A DNA stretch of 13,926 nucleotides. Source: Clostridium sp. UBA4746. GTDB lineage: Bacteria > Bacillota > Clostridia > Clostridiales > Clostridiaceae. The notes beneath the pieces were generated by a model that was given only the letters and a program-made list of their open reading frames with translations, was not told the origin of the DNA and did not search any database. This document shows positions 5,371 through 13,212 of the stretch, piece after piece. A program made the position numbers and the translations under genes. Position 1 is the stretch's first letter. The number at the start of each line of letters is the position of its first letter. The stretch lies in the NCBI GenBank assembly GCA_002403785.1, contig DHIM01000144.1, positions 1 through 13,926 on the forward strand, given 5' to 3'.

Positions 5371-7985
5371 GACACTGCCTCCCCTACAATTTTTCTAATT
5401 CCATTTCTAATTTCATCACATAATAAATATACTTCTATATTTTTCTTTTGAAGTTTTTGTTTAGGTACATCCCCAATTCTAAGAGCAAGCACTCCAGAAC
5501 AGTCCTCAATGGTTTTTATTATATAGTCGATCTTATCCGCGTGGCTTTCCTCACAATCGTCAATACCTGTACAAAATTTAGGTATTTTTCTTTTTTCAAT
5601 AAATGTGGCGTCACCATTCGTAAAATCATATATATAGAACTCTGTAGCATGTCCAAAATGCTGATCCACATTAAGCCCTGACTTAGATGCTACTGCAAAT
5701 CTGATAGGTTTAATATCATCACTAGAAGATGATTGTGATCCTTTCGATGTTTGTGATATATCATTCCCAAGAGTTCCTACCGCATCCGCTCTACATTGTT
5801 TACAGTGATACATTTGTTTAAGATCTATTTCGCATTTCTTTCTCATTACTAACAATTCTTCATTATTGACTGTTTTAATGTGTTCAAATTTACTTCCTGG
5901 TGCATTTATCATTGGCATAATATTTGTCATAAAGGCTCCGCATTCTTTAACTTTTTTAACAGTGTCCTCAATCCCGCTATCATTTATACCTTTTACGTAA
6001 ACAATGTTTACCTTACAAATAAGACCTTTTGAAGTAAGGTATTTAAGACCCGATAATTGATTTTGTAATAATATACGCGCTCCCTCTATTCCAGTATATT
6101 TTACCCCAAGATAGTTAATCTCCTTATACAGTTTTAATCCTATTTCTGGGTCTATTGTGTTTATAGTTATAGTAATATGTGAAACACCAAGTTCTAATAT
6201 TTCATTTGCATAAAAAGGTAACATTAATCCATTTGTAGACAAACAAAATGTAATATCAGGACTTTCTTTTCTAATCAATTGTATGGATTCTTTAACCACA
6301 TCAAAGTTTGCTAGTGCATCTCCCGGACCTGCTATCCCAACTACTGTAAGATTTTTAAGTTTACTTTTGAATTCTTTGAATCTTTCTAGCGCCTGCACAG
6401 GAGACAATATTGAACTTGTAACTCCAGGTCTACTTTCATTTACACAATCAAATTTACGGCTGCAATAATTACAACTAATATTACAATTTGGAGCTACAGG
6501 AATGTGCATTCTAGCATTGTCATGTGCACAGCCATTAAAACATGGGTGACCTTTTGTTCTCTCCTCCATACTAATTACTTTTTTAACTTGCGATGTGACC
6601 AAAGGCTTAACCTCATCTTTTGTGTTATCATAATATTTGTCATACATATCCTCTCTATAGCCCCTCTCTTTTCTTTCCAATATAGCATTAGTGATTTCAT
6701 CTAAGAATCTTAATGAACCATAATAGCCTACATTAACTGCTCGTTGAGCACCGACCCTATCATGAATAGGAAACCCAATCCTTATAAGTTTAATTCCTAT
6801 TTTTTTCTCTAGCCTTCTACCATTTGAATCACCGATTAATAAATTCGCCTTAAGCTCCATACAGTGTTTTTCAATAATTTCAAAATCACTGTCGTCTATT
6901 ATAATAGGTTGTTTATCAAGATCCTTTGTAAGTTCTTTTAATTTACTTATTAAAATTTTATTCTTAGAACCAGTAGCAATAAGTAAAGGCTGAATGCCAT
7001 TTTCAACGCATAATGCAGTAACTGCATAAACTATTTCTGGCTCTCCAAAAATTACTGCTCTACCTTCACCATTATATTTGTGCGAATCAATTATTCCATC
7101 AAGGTAACGACTTCTTTCCTTCTCTAATACTTTGGGAATTGGTTTTTTACTGATTTGAGATATTAAATTAATAAAAACATCTGTCGCTTTTATTCCTATA
7201 GGAACAGCACATTTGAATAGGGGTACACCGCAAGTTTCAAATAAATAATCTCCAGCAGTAGATCCAATCTCAGCGCTACAATCCATCTCTATAGTTGCAA
7301 CCGCTCCTCCCATTAAAGCTATATCACGAAGGCTTGTACCTCCCTCTGGAACTTTATTGTACTTTTTAGTGTAACCTGCATCCAAGGTATCTGATACATC
7401 TGGTAATATTGTGTATTCCACTTTAAAAGTATCTAAAATATATTTTAATTGCCTTATATCTCCTGGATTTATATTGGCAGCAATTATATTTATTTTATTA
7501 CTTTTTATCTCATCTTTACTTAAAAATTCAACTAATCTTCTAAGTGTTTTATAGTAACCTTCAGATTGGGTACCTGAATAAGCAGGTGTTGATATTGGAA
7601 TAATCCTAATATCCCTAAATGCTGAATTTTCTTCTTGAAATTCTGTAATTATACCTCCAATATCTTCCCCAATAGTTTCTGCAAGGCAAGTCGTTAAAAC
7701 TCCAATAATACCTGGATTATATAATTTTATAATATTTTTAAGTCCCAACTTTAAATTCTTAGACCCACCATAAATTGTTCCATCTTCTGTAAGTGAAGAT
7801 GAAGCTATATCTATTGGTTCATTAAAATGTGTAGCCATGTGGCGCCTAATATATGTACTACACCCTTGAGATCCATGTAGAATTACCATACTGTTTTCAA
7901 TTCCCTTAAGAGCCAATACTCCACCCAGTGGCATGCACATCTTACAAGGGTTAACACTCAAATTTACAGAATTTTTTATTACCAT
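5367..7985 (-). CDS. nifN-B: NifN-NifB fusion, cofactor scaffold and radical SAM enzyme
   Basis: This 872-residue fusion joins two steps of iron-molybdenum cofactor assembly. Residues 1-440 are NifN, the beta-like half of the NifEN scaffold, with NPCKMCMPLGG (12-22), LHGSQGCSTY (36-45) and TTCLAETIGED (98-108). Residues about 475-740 are NifB, the radical SAM enzyme that makes the 8Fe precursor with a central carbide. The SAM cluster motif CNISCNYC gives Cys501, Cys505 and Cys508; HPCFNGC (480-486) and HCKQCRADAVG (727-737) hold the extra conserved cysteines. A Ser-rich linker (about 744-757) leads to a NifX-like domain (760-868) with FAVASKSG and DQHFGHATEFY, a cofactor-binding fold also found at the end of many NifB proteins. 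The ATG at 7985 has GGAGG (7993-7997) 7 nt upstream, next to the nifE stop. The NifN-B fusion is known in clostridia. No frameshift is seen across the junction. Confidence 0.96.
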   Translation of the reverse strand: MVIKNSVNLSVNPCKMCMPLGGVLALKGIENSMVILHGSQGCSTYIRRHMATHFNEPIDIASSSLTEDGTIYGGSKNLKLGLKNIIKLYNPGIIGVLTTCLAETIGEDIGGIITEFQEENSAFRDIRIIPISTPAYSGTQSEGYYKTLRRLVEFLSKDEIKSNKINIIAANINPGDIRQLKYILDTFKVEYTILPDVSDTLDAGYTKKYNKVPEGGTSLRDIALMGGAVATIEMDCSAEIGSTAGDYLFETCGVPLFKCAVPIGIKATDVFINLISQISKKPIPKVLEKERSRYLDGIIDSHKYNGEGRAVIFGEPEIVYAVTALCVENGIQPLLIATGSKNKILISKLKELTKDLDKQPIIIDDSDFEIIEKHCMELKANLLIGDSNGRRLEKKIGIKLIRIGFPIHDRVGAQRAVNVGYYGSLRFLDEITNAILERKERGYREDMYDKYYDNTKDEVKPLVTSQVKKVISMEERTKGHPCFNGCAHDNARMHIPVAPNCNISCNYCSRKFDCVNESRPGVTSSILSPVQALERFKEFKSKLKNLTVVGIAGPGDALANFDVVKESIQLIRKESPDITFCLSTNGLMLPFYANEILELGVSHITITINTIDPEIGLKLYKEINYLGVKYTGIEGARILLQNQLSGLKYLTSKGLICKVNIVYVKGINDSGIEDTVKKVKECGAFMTNIMPMINAPGSKFEHIKTVNNEELLVMRKKCEIDLKQMYHCKQCRADAVGTLGNDISQTSKGSQSSSSDDIKPIRFAVASKSGLNVDQHFGHATEFYIYDFTNGDATFIEKRKIPKFCTGIDDCEESHADKIDYIIKTIEDCSGVLALRIGDVPKQKLQKKNIEVYLLCDEIRNGIRKIVGEAVS

Positions 7986-8001
7986 ATTAACACCTCCTTA
8001 T

Positions 8002-9327
8002 TTATATAAGCTTCCAAACTGGACTATTTATTGTCAAATCTACTTCTTTTGCAAAGTTAACAGCTCCTTCAAAACCAGCTAAAGCATGTTTTCTTTCATG
8101 ATTATGGTCGCAAAAGGCAATTCCTAATTTATAAGCTAAAGGTCTTTCCTTAACTCCTCCAACTAAAATATCCGCTTTTTTCTCAAGAATAAATTTTTCT
8201 AATTCTGCCGGGTTAGTATCATCTAAAATTACTGTTCCCTCATTAGTTATTTCTTTTATAATATCGTAGTCTTCTTCTTTCCCTGTTTGTGTACCTACCA
8301 TAACAGTTTCCATTCCTAGTTCTCTAAATTGTTTTATCAGTGAAATGGCTTTAAATCCACCACCTACATATATAGCAACCTTCTTGCCTGTTAGTCTTTT
8401 TTTATAGTAATTTAATATTTTCTCAATTTGTTTCTCTTCATATATAATTAGTTCTTTTGTTTTTTGTATTACATCTTTGTTTTTAGTAAATTCAGCTATA
8501 TTTGTTAAAGATGCTTTAATATCCGCGAGTCCTAAAAAGCTAACATTAAAATATGGTATTCCAAATTTCTCGGTCATTTGATTTGCAAGGTAATGCATGG
8601 ATCCTGCACACTGCACAATATTTAAATTAGCTGTAGGGGCCTTTTTTATCTCATCAGTTGTGCTATCTCCTGTGATTCTTGCAACCACTTTAACACCTAT
8701 TCTCTTAAAATAATTTTTAATTATCCACATTTCTCCGGCTAAATTAAAATCACCTAAGATGTTTATTCCCTCTACCTTTGGATCATTATTCTCACCCATA
8801 AGATTTAATATTGCATTACAAGCAGCTCTGTAACCTACCGCTTTGTTTCCTGAAAATCCAGGTGCTTTAACTGGTATAACTCGAATATTATGTTTACTTT
8901 CTGCTGCCTTACATACGGCATCAATGTCATCACCAATTATTCCCACTATACAAGTTGAATATATAAAAATAACTTTAGGGGTATGTGCTGCTACTATCTC
9001 ATCGATAGCAGCAGCAAGCTTCTTTTCACCCCCAAATATAACATCCTTTTCCCTTATATCCGTGGAGTAACTATTTCTGTAATTTTCAGAATCACTACTT
9101 AAACTTCCTCTTATATCCCAAGTATACGCAGCACATCCAATAGGCCCGTGAACCAAGTGAAATGCATCTGTTATGGGATTTAATACGACTCTTGCACCGG
9201 CATACACACAAGCCCTTTGACTTACAGATCCAGATACACTATTACCATCGCATTTCATCTTTTTACCTTTACTTTTAGAGTTATAACATATTGAGTCTTC
9301 TCTTTCTTTAAGTAGTTTTGATTCCAT
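8002..9327 (-). CDS. nifE: Nitrogenase cofactor scaffold protein NifE
   Basis: NifE (441 residues) is the alpha-like half of the NifEN scaffold, where the NifB product receives molybdenum and homocitrate before transfer to NifDK. It is a paralogue of NifD. The three cluster cysteines are visible: Cys40 in SQRACVYAGA, Cys65 in HGPIGCAAYTW and Cys126 in YSTCIVGIIGDD. Cys240 in NIVQCAGSMHYL lines up with the NifD cysteine that binds the cofactor. The NifD active-site GHH is not kept (the equivalent region reads NKAVGYRAA), as expected for a scaffold. The ATG at 9327 is supported by GGAGGTGAT (GGAGG at 9335-9339, 7 nt upstream). It starts 24 nt after nifK and ends 16 nt before nifN-B, its functional partner. 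Confidence 0.96.
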   Translation of the reverse strand: MESKLLKEREDSICYNSKSKGKKMKCDGNSVSGSVSQRACVYAGARVVLNPITDAFHLVHGPIGCAAYTWDIRGSLSSDSENYRNSYSTDIREKDVIFGGEKKLAAAIDEIVAAHTPKVIFIYSTCIVGIIGDDIDAVCKAAESKHNIRVIPVKAPGFSGNKAVGYRAACNAILNLMGENNDPKVEGINILGDFNLAGEMWIIKNYFKRIGVKVVARITGDSTTDEIKKAPTANLNIVQCAGSMHYLANQMTEKFGIPYFNVSFLGLADIKASLTNIAEFTKNKDVIQKTKELIIYEEKQIEKILNYYKKRLTGKKVAIYVGGGFKAISLIKQFRELGMETVMVGTQTGKEEDYDIIKEITNEGTVILDDTNPAELEKFILEKKADILVGGVKERPLAYKLGIAFCDHNHERKHALAGFEGAVNFAKEVDLTINSPVWKLI

Positions 9328-9351
9328 ATAATCACCTCCACAAATAATATA

Positions 9352-10722
9352 TTACATTACTAGTTCAAAATCTTCTTCTGGGCACGTTCTATCTATTTTA
9401 TCTAAAATTGTATTTAACATCATTTCAATTAATCTAATTGCACCCTTATATCCAACTATTGCAAAATATTGATGTGCATATCTGTCTAAAATTGGGAAAC
9501 CTACTCTTACAAAAGGCACGTCCTCTGCTCTTGCAATAAATTTACCATGGGTATTCCCCATTAATAAGTCTACAGGCTCATTTTTCATCCATTGGTGAAG
9601 TTCAAATAAGTCAGATGCCGCCTTAACTTCTGATCCTTCTATGTCATTTGCAGCGAGCATTGCATCAACTTCTCTTTTAAAAGAATCTCCTGGAGTTCCT
9701 GTAATTACATATTTAGGAATCATGCCTAAACTTATTACAAATTCAGTTAACCCTATAACTGTGTCTGGATCTCCATAAATAGCCACTTTTTTACCATTAA
9801 AATATGCTTGACTATCTAGCATTAAATCAACTAGTTGTCCTCTTTCCTCTTCTATAGAGTACGGAACTTCTTTATGAGTCAGTAGAGCGAGTTCTGTAAT
9901 TAATCTATCTGTAGCTTCGATTCCAATAGGTGTACTTAAAGTTTTCATAGGAACTTTACATTTCTTCTCTAGTTCTATTCCAGCAGCTTCAGCAGAATAT
10001 GCGCCAAGTGCTAATGATAATTTAGAGTTTCCTGCATCTATAATGTCATCAACTTTAGTTCCACCTAATGGATACATTTCAAAAGTACCTGTCATCGGTG
10101 CATCTAAAACTCCACTAGTATCAGGGAATAGAATATTGTCAATTTCCATTACACTAAGAATTCTTTTTATTTCTCTCATATCGCCTGGTTGTACAAACCC
10201 AGGAAGCATATTAATTTTTCCGTTCTTAACGCCACTATTAACAGATAAATAAGTAACGAATGCTTTTACCATACTAGAAAATCCTGTTACATGTGAACCT
10301 ACATAACTCGGAGTACTAGCGTGAATTACATGTTTGCCCTCTGGTATATCACCTTCAGCTTGGAAAATCATTGTTTTACAATCATCACCTATGGTTTCTG
10401 ATAAACAGGTGGTATGAACTGCAATTATTTCAGGTTTATAAAGTTCAAATATATTTCTTATAGCAGTTTTCATGTTTGATCCACCGCCAAAAACTGAAGC
10501 TCCTTCAGTGAATGCACTAGTCGATGCCATTATTGGCTCCTTGAAATGCCTCGTAAGTTGCATTCTATGAAAAGCGCAACATCCTTGAGACCCATGACTA
10601 TGAGGTAAACATGCATGAACACCAAGTGCTGCATACATAGCCCCAATAGGTTGACAAGTTTTTGCGGGATTAATTTTCAAAGCTTTTCTTTCTACTATTT
10701 TTTTTGTAGTTAAATCTAACAT
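9352..10722 (-). CDS. nifK: Nitrogenase MoFe protein beta subunit NifK
   Basis: NifK (456 residues) forms the alpha2-beta2 MoFe protein with NifD and supplies half of the P-cluster, the electron relay between NifH and the iron-molybdenum cofactor. The P-cluster cysteines are Cys23 (PAKTCQPIGA), Cys48 (GSQGCCAF) and Cys106 (TTCLSETIGDD). TPSYVGSHVTGF (137-148) is another conserved beta-subunit motif. The protein lacks the N-terminal extension of about 50 residues found in proteobacterial NifK, matching the short C. pasteurianum form. The start codon overlaps the nifD stop by one base (TAATG), with GGAGG (10732-10736) inside the end of nifD. This suggests translational coupling and equal subunit production. 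Confidence 0.97.
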   Translation of the reverse strand: MLDLTTKKIVERKALKINPAKTCQPIGAMYAALGVHACLPHSHGSQGCCAFHRMQLTRHFKEPIMASTSAFTEGASVFGGGSNMKTAIRNIFELYKPEIIAVHTTCLSETIGDDCKTMIFQAEGDIPEGKHVIHASTPSYVGSHVTGFSSMVKAFVTYLSVNSGVKNGKINMLPGFVQPGDMREIKRILSVMEIDNILFPDTSGVLDAPMTGTFEMYPLGGTKVDDIIDAGNSKLSLALGAYSAEAAGIELEKKCKVPMKTLSTPIGIEATDRLITELALLTHKEVPYSIEEERGQLVDLMLDSQAYFNGKKVAIYGDPDTVIGLTEFVISLGMIPKYVITGTPGDSFKREVDAMLAANDIEGSEVKAASDLFELHQWMKNEPVDLLMGNTHGKFIARAEDVPFVRVGFPILDRYAHQYFAIVGYKGAIRLIEMMLNTILDKIDRTCPEEDFELVM

Positions 10723-12320
10723 TACTCATCACCTCCAACAACTTTTCCTTCTAATAGTGGTTCTACCTTCCATGGTGCAGTAACATATTTCCAAGCAGGA
10801 GTATAAACCCCTGATGTAAGTTCTCTAGCAAACACTACCGCTCCTCTAAATCCAGCGTAAGGACCTGAATAATCATAAGAATGTAATTGCTTAGAGGTTA
10901 CTCCCATTTTTTGCACTACATATTTATCTTTTATACCTGAGAAAAACATGTCAGGTTTTAACTGTTTAATTAACTGATCTGTTTCATAATGGTTTAAATC
11001 ATCAATTATTACGGTATCTTTATGCATATCTTTGATAAGACCGTCATATTTAGCTAAAGGAATTTCCTTTTCAAGCTTTGCATACCTCTCAGGAGATATA
11101 ATAGTTCTGTATTTACCTTCATCTTTTTCAACTGTTAAATGTTCAATATTTTTGCTATCTGCATCAAGTTTTATATCTGGAATAACTTCGCGACCTTCAT
11201 AGTCATCTCTGTGAGCAAATTCATAACCAGAAATTATAGTTTCAATACCTAGGTCTTTAAGCAATGTTTGATAATGATGAGATCTTGAACCTCCAACATA
11301 TAAAAATGCGGTTTTTCCTTCAAGCCTCGTTTTATAATATTCCATTTCTCCTTCTATCTCAGCTATTTCCTCAGCGATTACCTTTTCAGTTTTTTCTATT
11401 AATTCTGATTCACCAAAATATAATGCTACATTTCTTAAAGTTTCTGAAATACCACTGACTCCTATAAAATTAACTTTTAACCAAGGTATACCATACTTTG
11501 TCTCCATCATTTCAGCTATATAATTTATAGATCTATGGCATTGAACCAAATTAACTTCAGCCGTATGAGCATTTTTTATGTCATCATAACTTCCATCTCC
11601 AGTCATTACACATACGACCTCATAACCTATTTTCTTAAAGACTCTTTCTATTTCCCAGCCATCTCCACCGATATTATACTCACCTAACAAATTGATTGAG
11701 TGTTTTTTAGTAGGTAACTTGTCCCCTGTACCAATTACACTTCTCATCAAATTATTATTCGCAATATGATGACCAGCAGACTGACTTACTCCTTTATATC
11801 CTTCACAATTAAAAGCTAATACTTGAATTCCATAAAGCTTTTCTGCTTCCTTCGCTACTGCATTTATATCATCACCGATTAATCCAACGGGGCAAGTAGC
11901 TGAAATTGTTATAGCATTAGGATGGAATATCTCTACAGCTTCCTTAATAGCTTGCCTTAATTTCTTCTCACCACCAAAAATAATATCACTTTCTTGCATG
12001 TCTGTTGAAAAACAGTATTCAATATAATTTTGACCTTCTGGTTTTACTTTAGCCTTATTACGTCTTGTACCCCATGTATAATAAGAGCAACCAATAGGAC
12101 CATGGACTATGTGTACCATGTCCTTTATTGGACCAAGTATAACTCCCTTACAACCAGCATAACAACATCCACGACTAGTTATCATACCTGGAACTGTTCT
12201 TGTATTAGCTGTTATTTGAAGTGAATCATCTTCCGCTTTTTTAATGACTATATGTTGTTTCCTGTTTTTAAATGTTTTTGCAGGATATTTTTCCAGAACC
12301 CTATCCATAAAATCTTTCAT
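10722..12320 (-). CDS. nifD: Nitrogenase MoFe protein alpha subunit NifD
   Basis: NifD (532 residues) holds the iron-molybdenum cofactor where N2 is reduced. Numbered from the ATG at 12320, P-cluster ligands are Cys52 (SRGCCYAG), Cys78 (HGPIGCSYYTW) and Cys143 (SATCPVGLIGDD). The cofactor is held by Cys261 (NLVQCHRSINYI) and His480 (QLHSYDYSGPY); active-site Gln180 and His184 lie in SQSAGHHIANN. Val60 in CKGVILGP, the counterpart of Val70 in Azotobacter, supports a Mo-type enzyme. Compared with proteobacterial NifD of about 490 residues it has an insertion of roughly 50 residues between DDYEGREV (about 372-379) and TVIIDD (about 436-441), the clostridial hallmark. A GTG at 12329 is in frame but falls inside the ribosome site GAGGTGAAG, so the ATG, 8 nt after GAGG, is the better start. 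Confidence 0.97.
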   Translation of the reverse strand: MKDFMDRVLEKYPAKTFKNRKQHIVIKKAEDDSLQITANTRTVPGMITSRGCCYAGCKGVILGPIKDMVHIVHGPIGCSYYTWGTRRNKAKVKPEGQNYIEYCFSTDMQESDIIFGGEKKLRQAIKEAVEIFHPNAITISATCPVGLIGDDINAVAKEAEKLYGIQVLAFNCEGYKGVSQSAGHHIANNNLMRSVIGTGDKLPTKKHSINLLGEYNIGGDGWEIERVFKKIGYEVVCVMTGDGSYDDIKNAHTAEVNLVQCHRSINYIAEMMETKYGIPWLKVNFIGVSGISETLRNVALYFGESELIEKTEKVIAEEIAEIEGEMEYYKTRLEGKTAFLYVGGSRSHHYQTLLKDLGIETIISGYEFAHRDDYEGREVIPDIKLDADSKNIEHLTVEKDEGKYRTIISPERYAKLEKEIPLAKYDGLIKDMHKDTVIIDDLNHYETDQLIKQLKPDMFFSGIKDKYVVQKMGVTSKQLHSYDYSGPYAGFRGAVVFARELTSGVYTPAWKYVTAPWKVEPLLEGKVVGGDE

Positions 12321-12342
12321 ATACTTCACCTCACTTTTTTTA

Positions 12343-12726
12343 TTAAACAGCTTCTATGCCCGTTTCACCAGTTCTAATTCTAATAATGTCATTTACTGTA
12401 GTTACAAAAATCTTTCCGTTTCCCGGATTGCCATTTTGATTTACTTCTATGATTGATTTCACAATATTTTCTACATCTTTATCCTCAACATCTAGTATTA
12501 TCATTCTCTTTGGCATTAATCTGTGTACCTCTGATAATTGCTCTGCAATTATTGGAGGTAGTCCTTCATCATCATCAAATGCATTTTGAAATAATTCATA
12601 TGCTATTTTTTTCTTTCCTCTTCCCATAACCTTAATTGCAGTCATAGAAGGAACTGCTAATTTAAGAAGAGCTTCTTTAGTTTTATTAACCATATCCATT
12701 CGAATAATAGCTGTTATTTCCTTCAT
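12343..12726 (-). CDS. nifI2: PII-like nitrogenase regulator NifI2
   Basis: NifI2 (127 residues) is a GlnB/PII-like protein that works with NifI1. In methanogenic archaea the NifI1-NifI2 complex binds NifDK and blocks NifH docking, and 2-oxoglutarate with ATP releases it, so nitrogen fixation is switched off when ammonium appears. The PII fold is visible as the N-terminal strand KEITAIIRMDMVNKTKEAL (2-20), GRGKKK (35-40) before an enlarged T-loop with AFDDDEGLPPI (49-59), and the nucleotide-binding GNGKIFV (102-108). The T-loop lacks the Tyr uridylylation context of classical GlnB, so adenylate or uridylyl control is unlikely. AAGGAGG (12736-12742) overlaps the nifI1 stop and lies 9 nt before the ATG. 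The function in clostridia is inferred from the archaeal system. Confidence 0.94.
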   Translation of the reverse strand: MKEITAIIRMDMVNKTKEALLKLAVPSMTAIKVMGRGKKKIAYELFQNAFDDDEGLPPIIAEQLSEVHRLMPKRMIILDVEDKDVENIVKSIIEVNQNGNPGNGKIFVTTVNDIIRIRTGETGIEAV

Positions 12727-12740
12727 ATTATTGGCCCTCC

Positions 12741-13067
12741 TTATAGTCCAGAATTTCCAGAGCTTATTGTATACACTTCATCTACTGCACTTATAAATAT
12801 TTTTCCATCACCAAAAGCACCTTTTGCTCCAGTTTTTGAACTTCTCATTATAATCTTCACAACATCTTCTTTATCATCATCGCTAACTACTAGGATAAGC
12901 ATTTCCTTTGGAAGTTCATCATAATGAACATCTCCAACCTTAACTCCTCTTTGTTTACCACGTCCAACTACACCTATTTTTGTAACTGCTGGAAAACCTG
13001 CATCACATAACTCTGAAAGAACAATACCTACTTTTTCTGGTCTAATTATAGCTTTAATCATTATCAT
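12741..13067 (-). CDS. nifI1: PII-like nitrogenase regulator NifI1
   Basis: NifI1 (about 108 residues) pairs with NifI2 to control nitrogenase activity in response to 2-oxoglutarate and adenine nucleotides. PII features are KAIIRPEKVG (5-14), GRGKQRG (35-41) before a short T-loop with VHYDELPKEM (47-56), and GDGKIF (86-91) for nucleotide binding. The start is ambiguous: GTG at 13070, ATG at 13067 and ATG at 13061 are all in frame. The GGGGG ribosome site (13077-13081) is 9 nt from the ATG at 13067, which is chosen; the family usually begins MIKAIIRPEK, which would favour 13061. The gene sits between nifH and nifD, the position typical of archaeal and clostridial nif operons. A 145-nt gap separates it from nifH. 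Confidence 0.94.
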   Translation of the reverse strand: MIMIKAIIRPEKVGIVLSELCDAGFPAVTKIGVVGRGKQRGVKVGDVHYDELPKEMLILVVSDDDKEDVVKIIMRSSKTGAKGAFGDGKIFISAVDEVYTISSGNSGL

Positions 13068-13105
13068 CACTTGATTCCCCCTATCTATTTTTTATAATAA
13101 ACTTG

Positions 13106-13166
13106 AATACTTTTAAGAGTATTATCACTAGAATTGCAATTCAATATGCCTTAAGCAACGCTTGCT
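13106..13166 (-). promoter_or_regulatory. Cluster of small inverted repeats between nifH and nifI1
   Basis: Three short symmetric elements lie in the 145-nt gap after nifH: AATACT/AGTATT arms (13106-13111 and 13118-13123), the perfect palindrome GAATTGCAATTC (13131-13142), and AGCAA/TTGCT arms around a CGC loop (13154-13158 and 13162-13166). None is followed by a T-run on the minus strand, so they are poor terminators. They may stabilise the 3' end of a processed nifH mRNA, as nifH is commonly needed in excess over nifDK. That role is inferred. Confidence 0.4.
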
Positions 13167-13212
13167 CGCAATCTTTTGTTTGTCTTATATTTTTCCTTAA
13201 TATCTCCTTCAA

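Noticed and set aside
13105..13150. Possible promoter (TTGAAT and TAATAC) in front of nifI1
   Set aside because: The spacer is only 14 nt and the -10 matches consensus at three of six positions.
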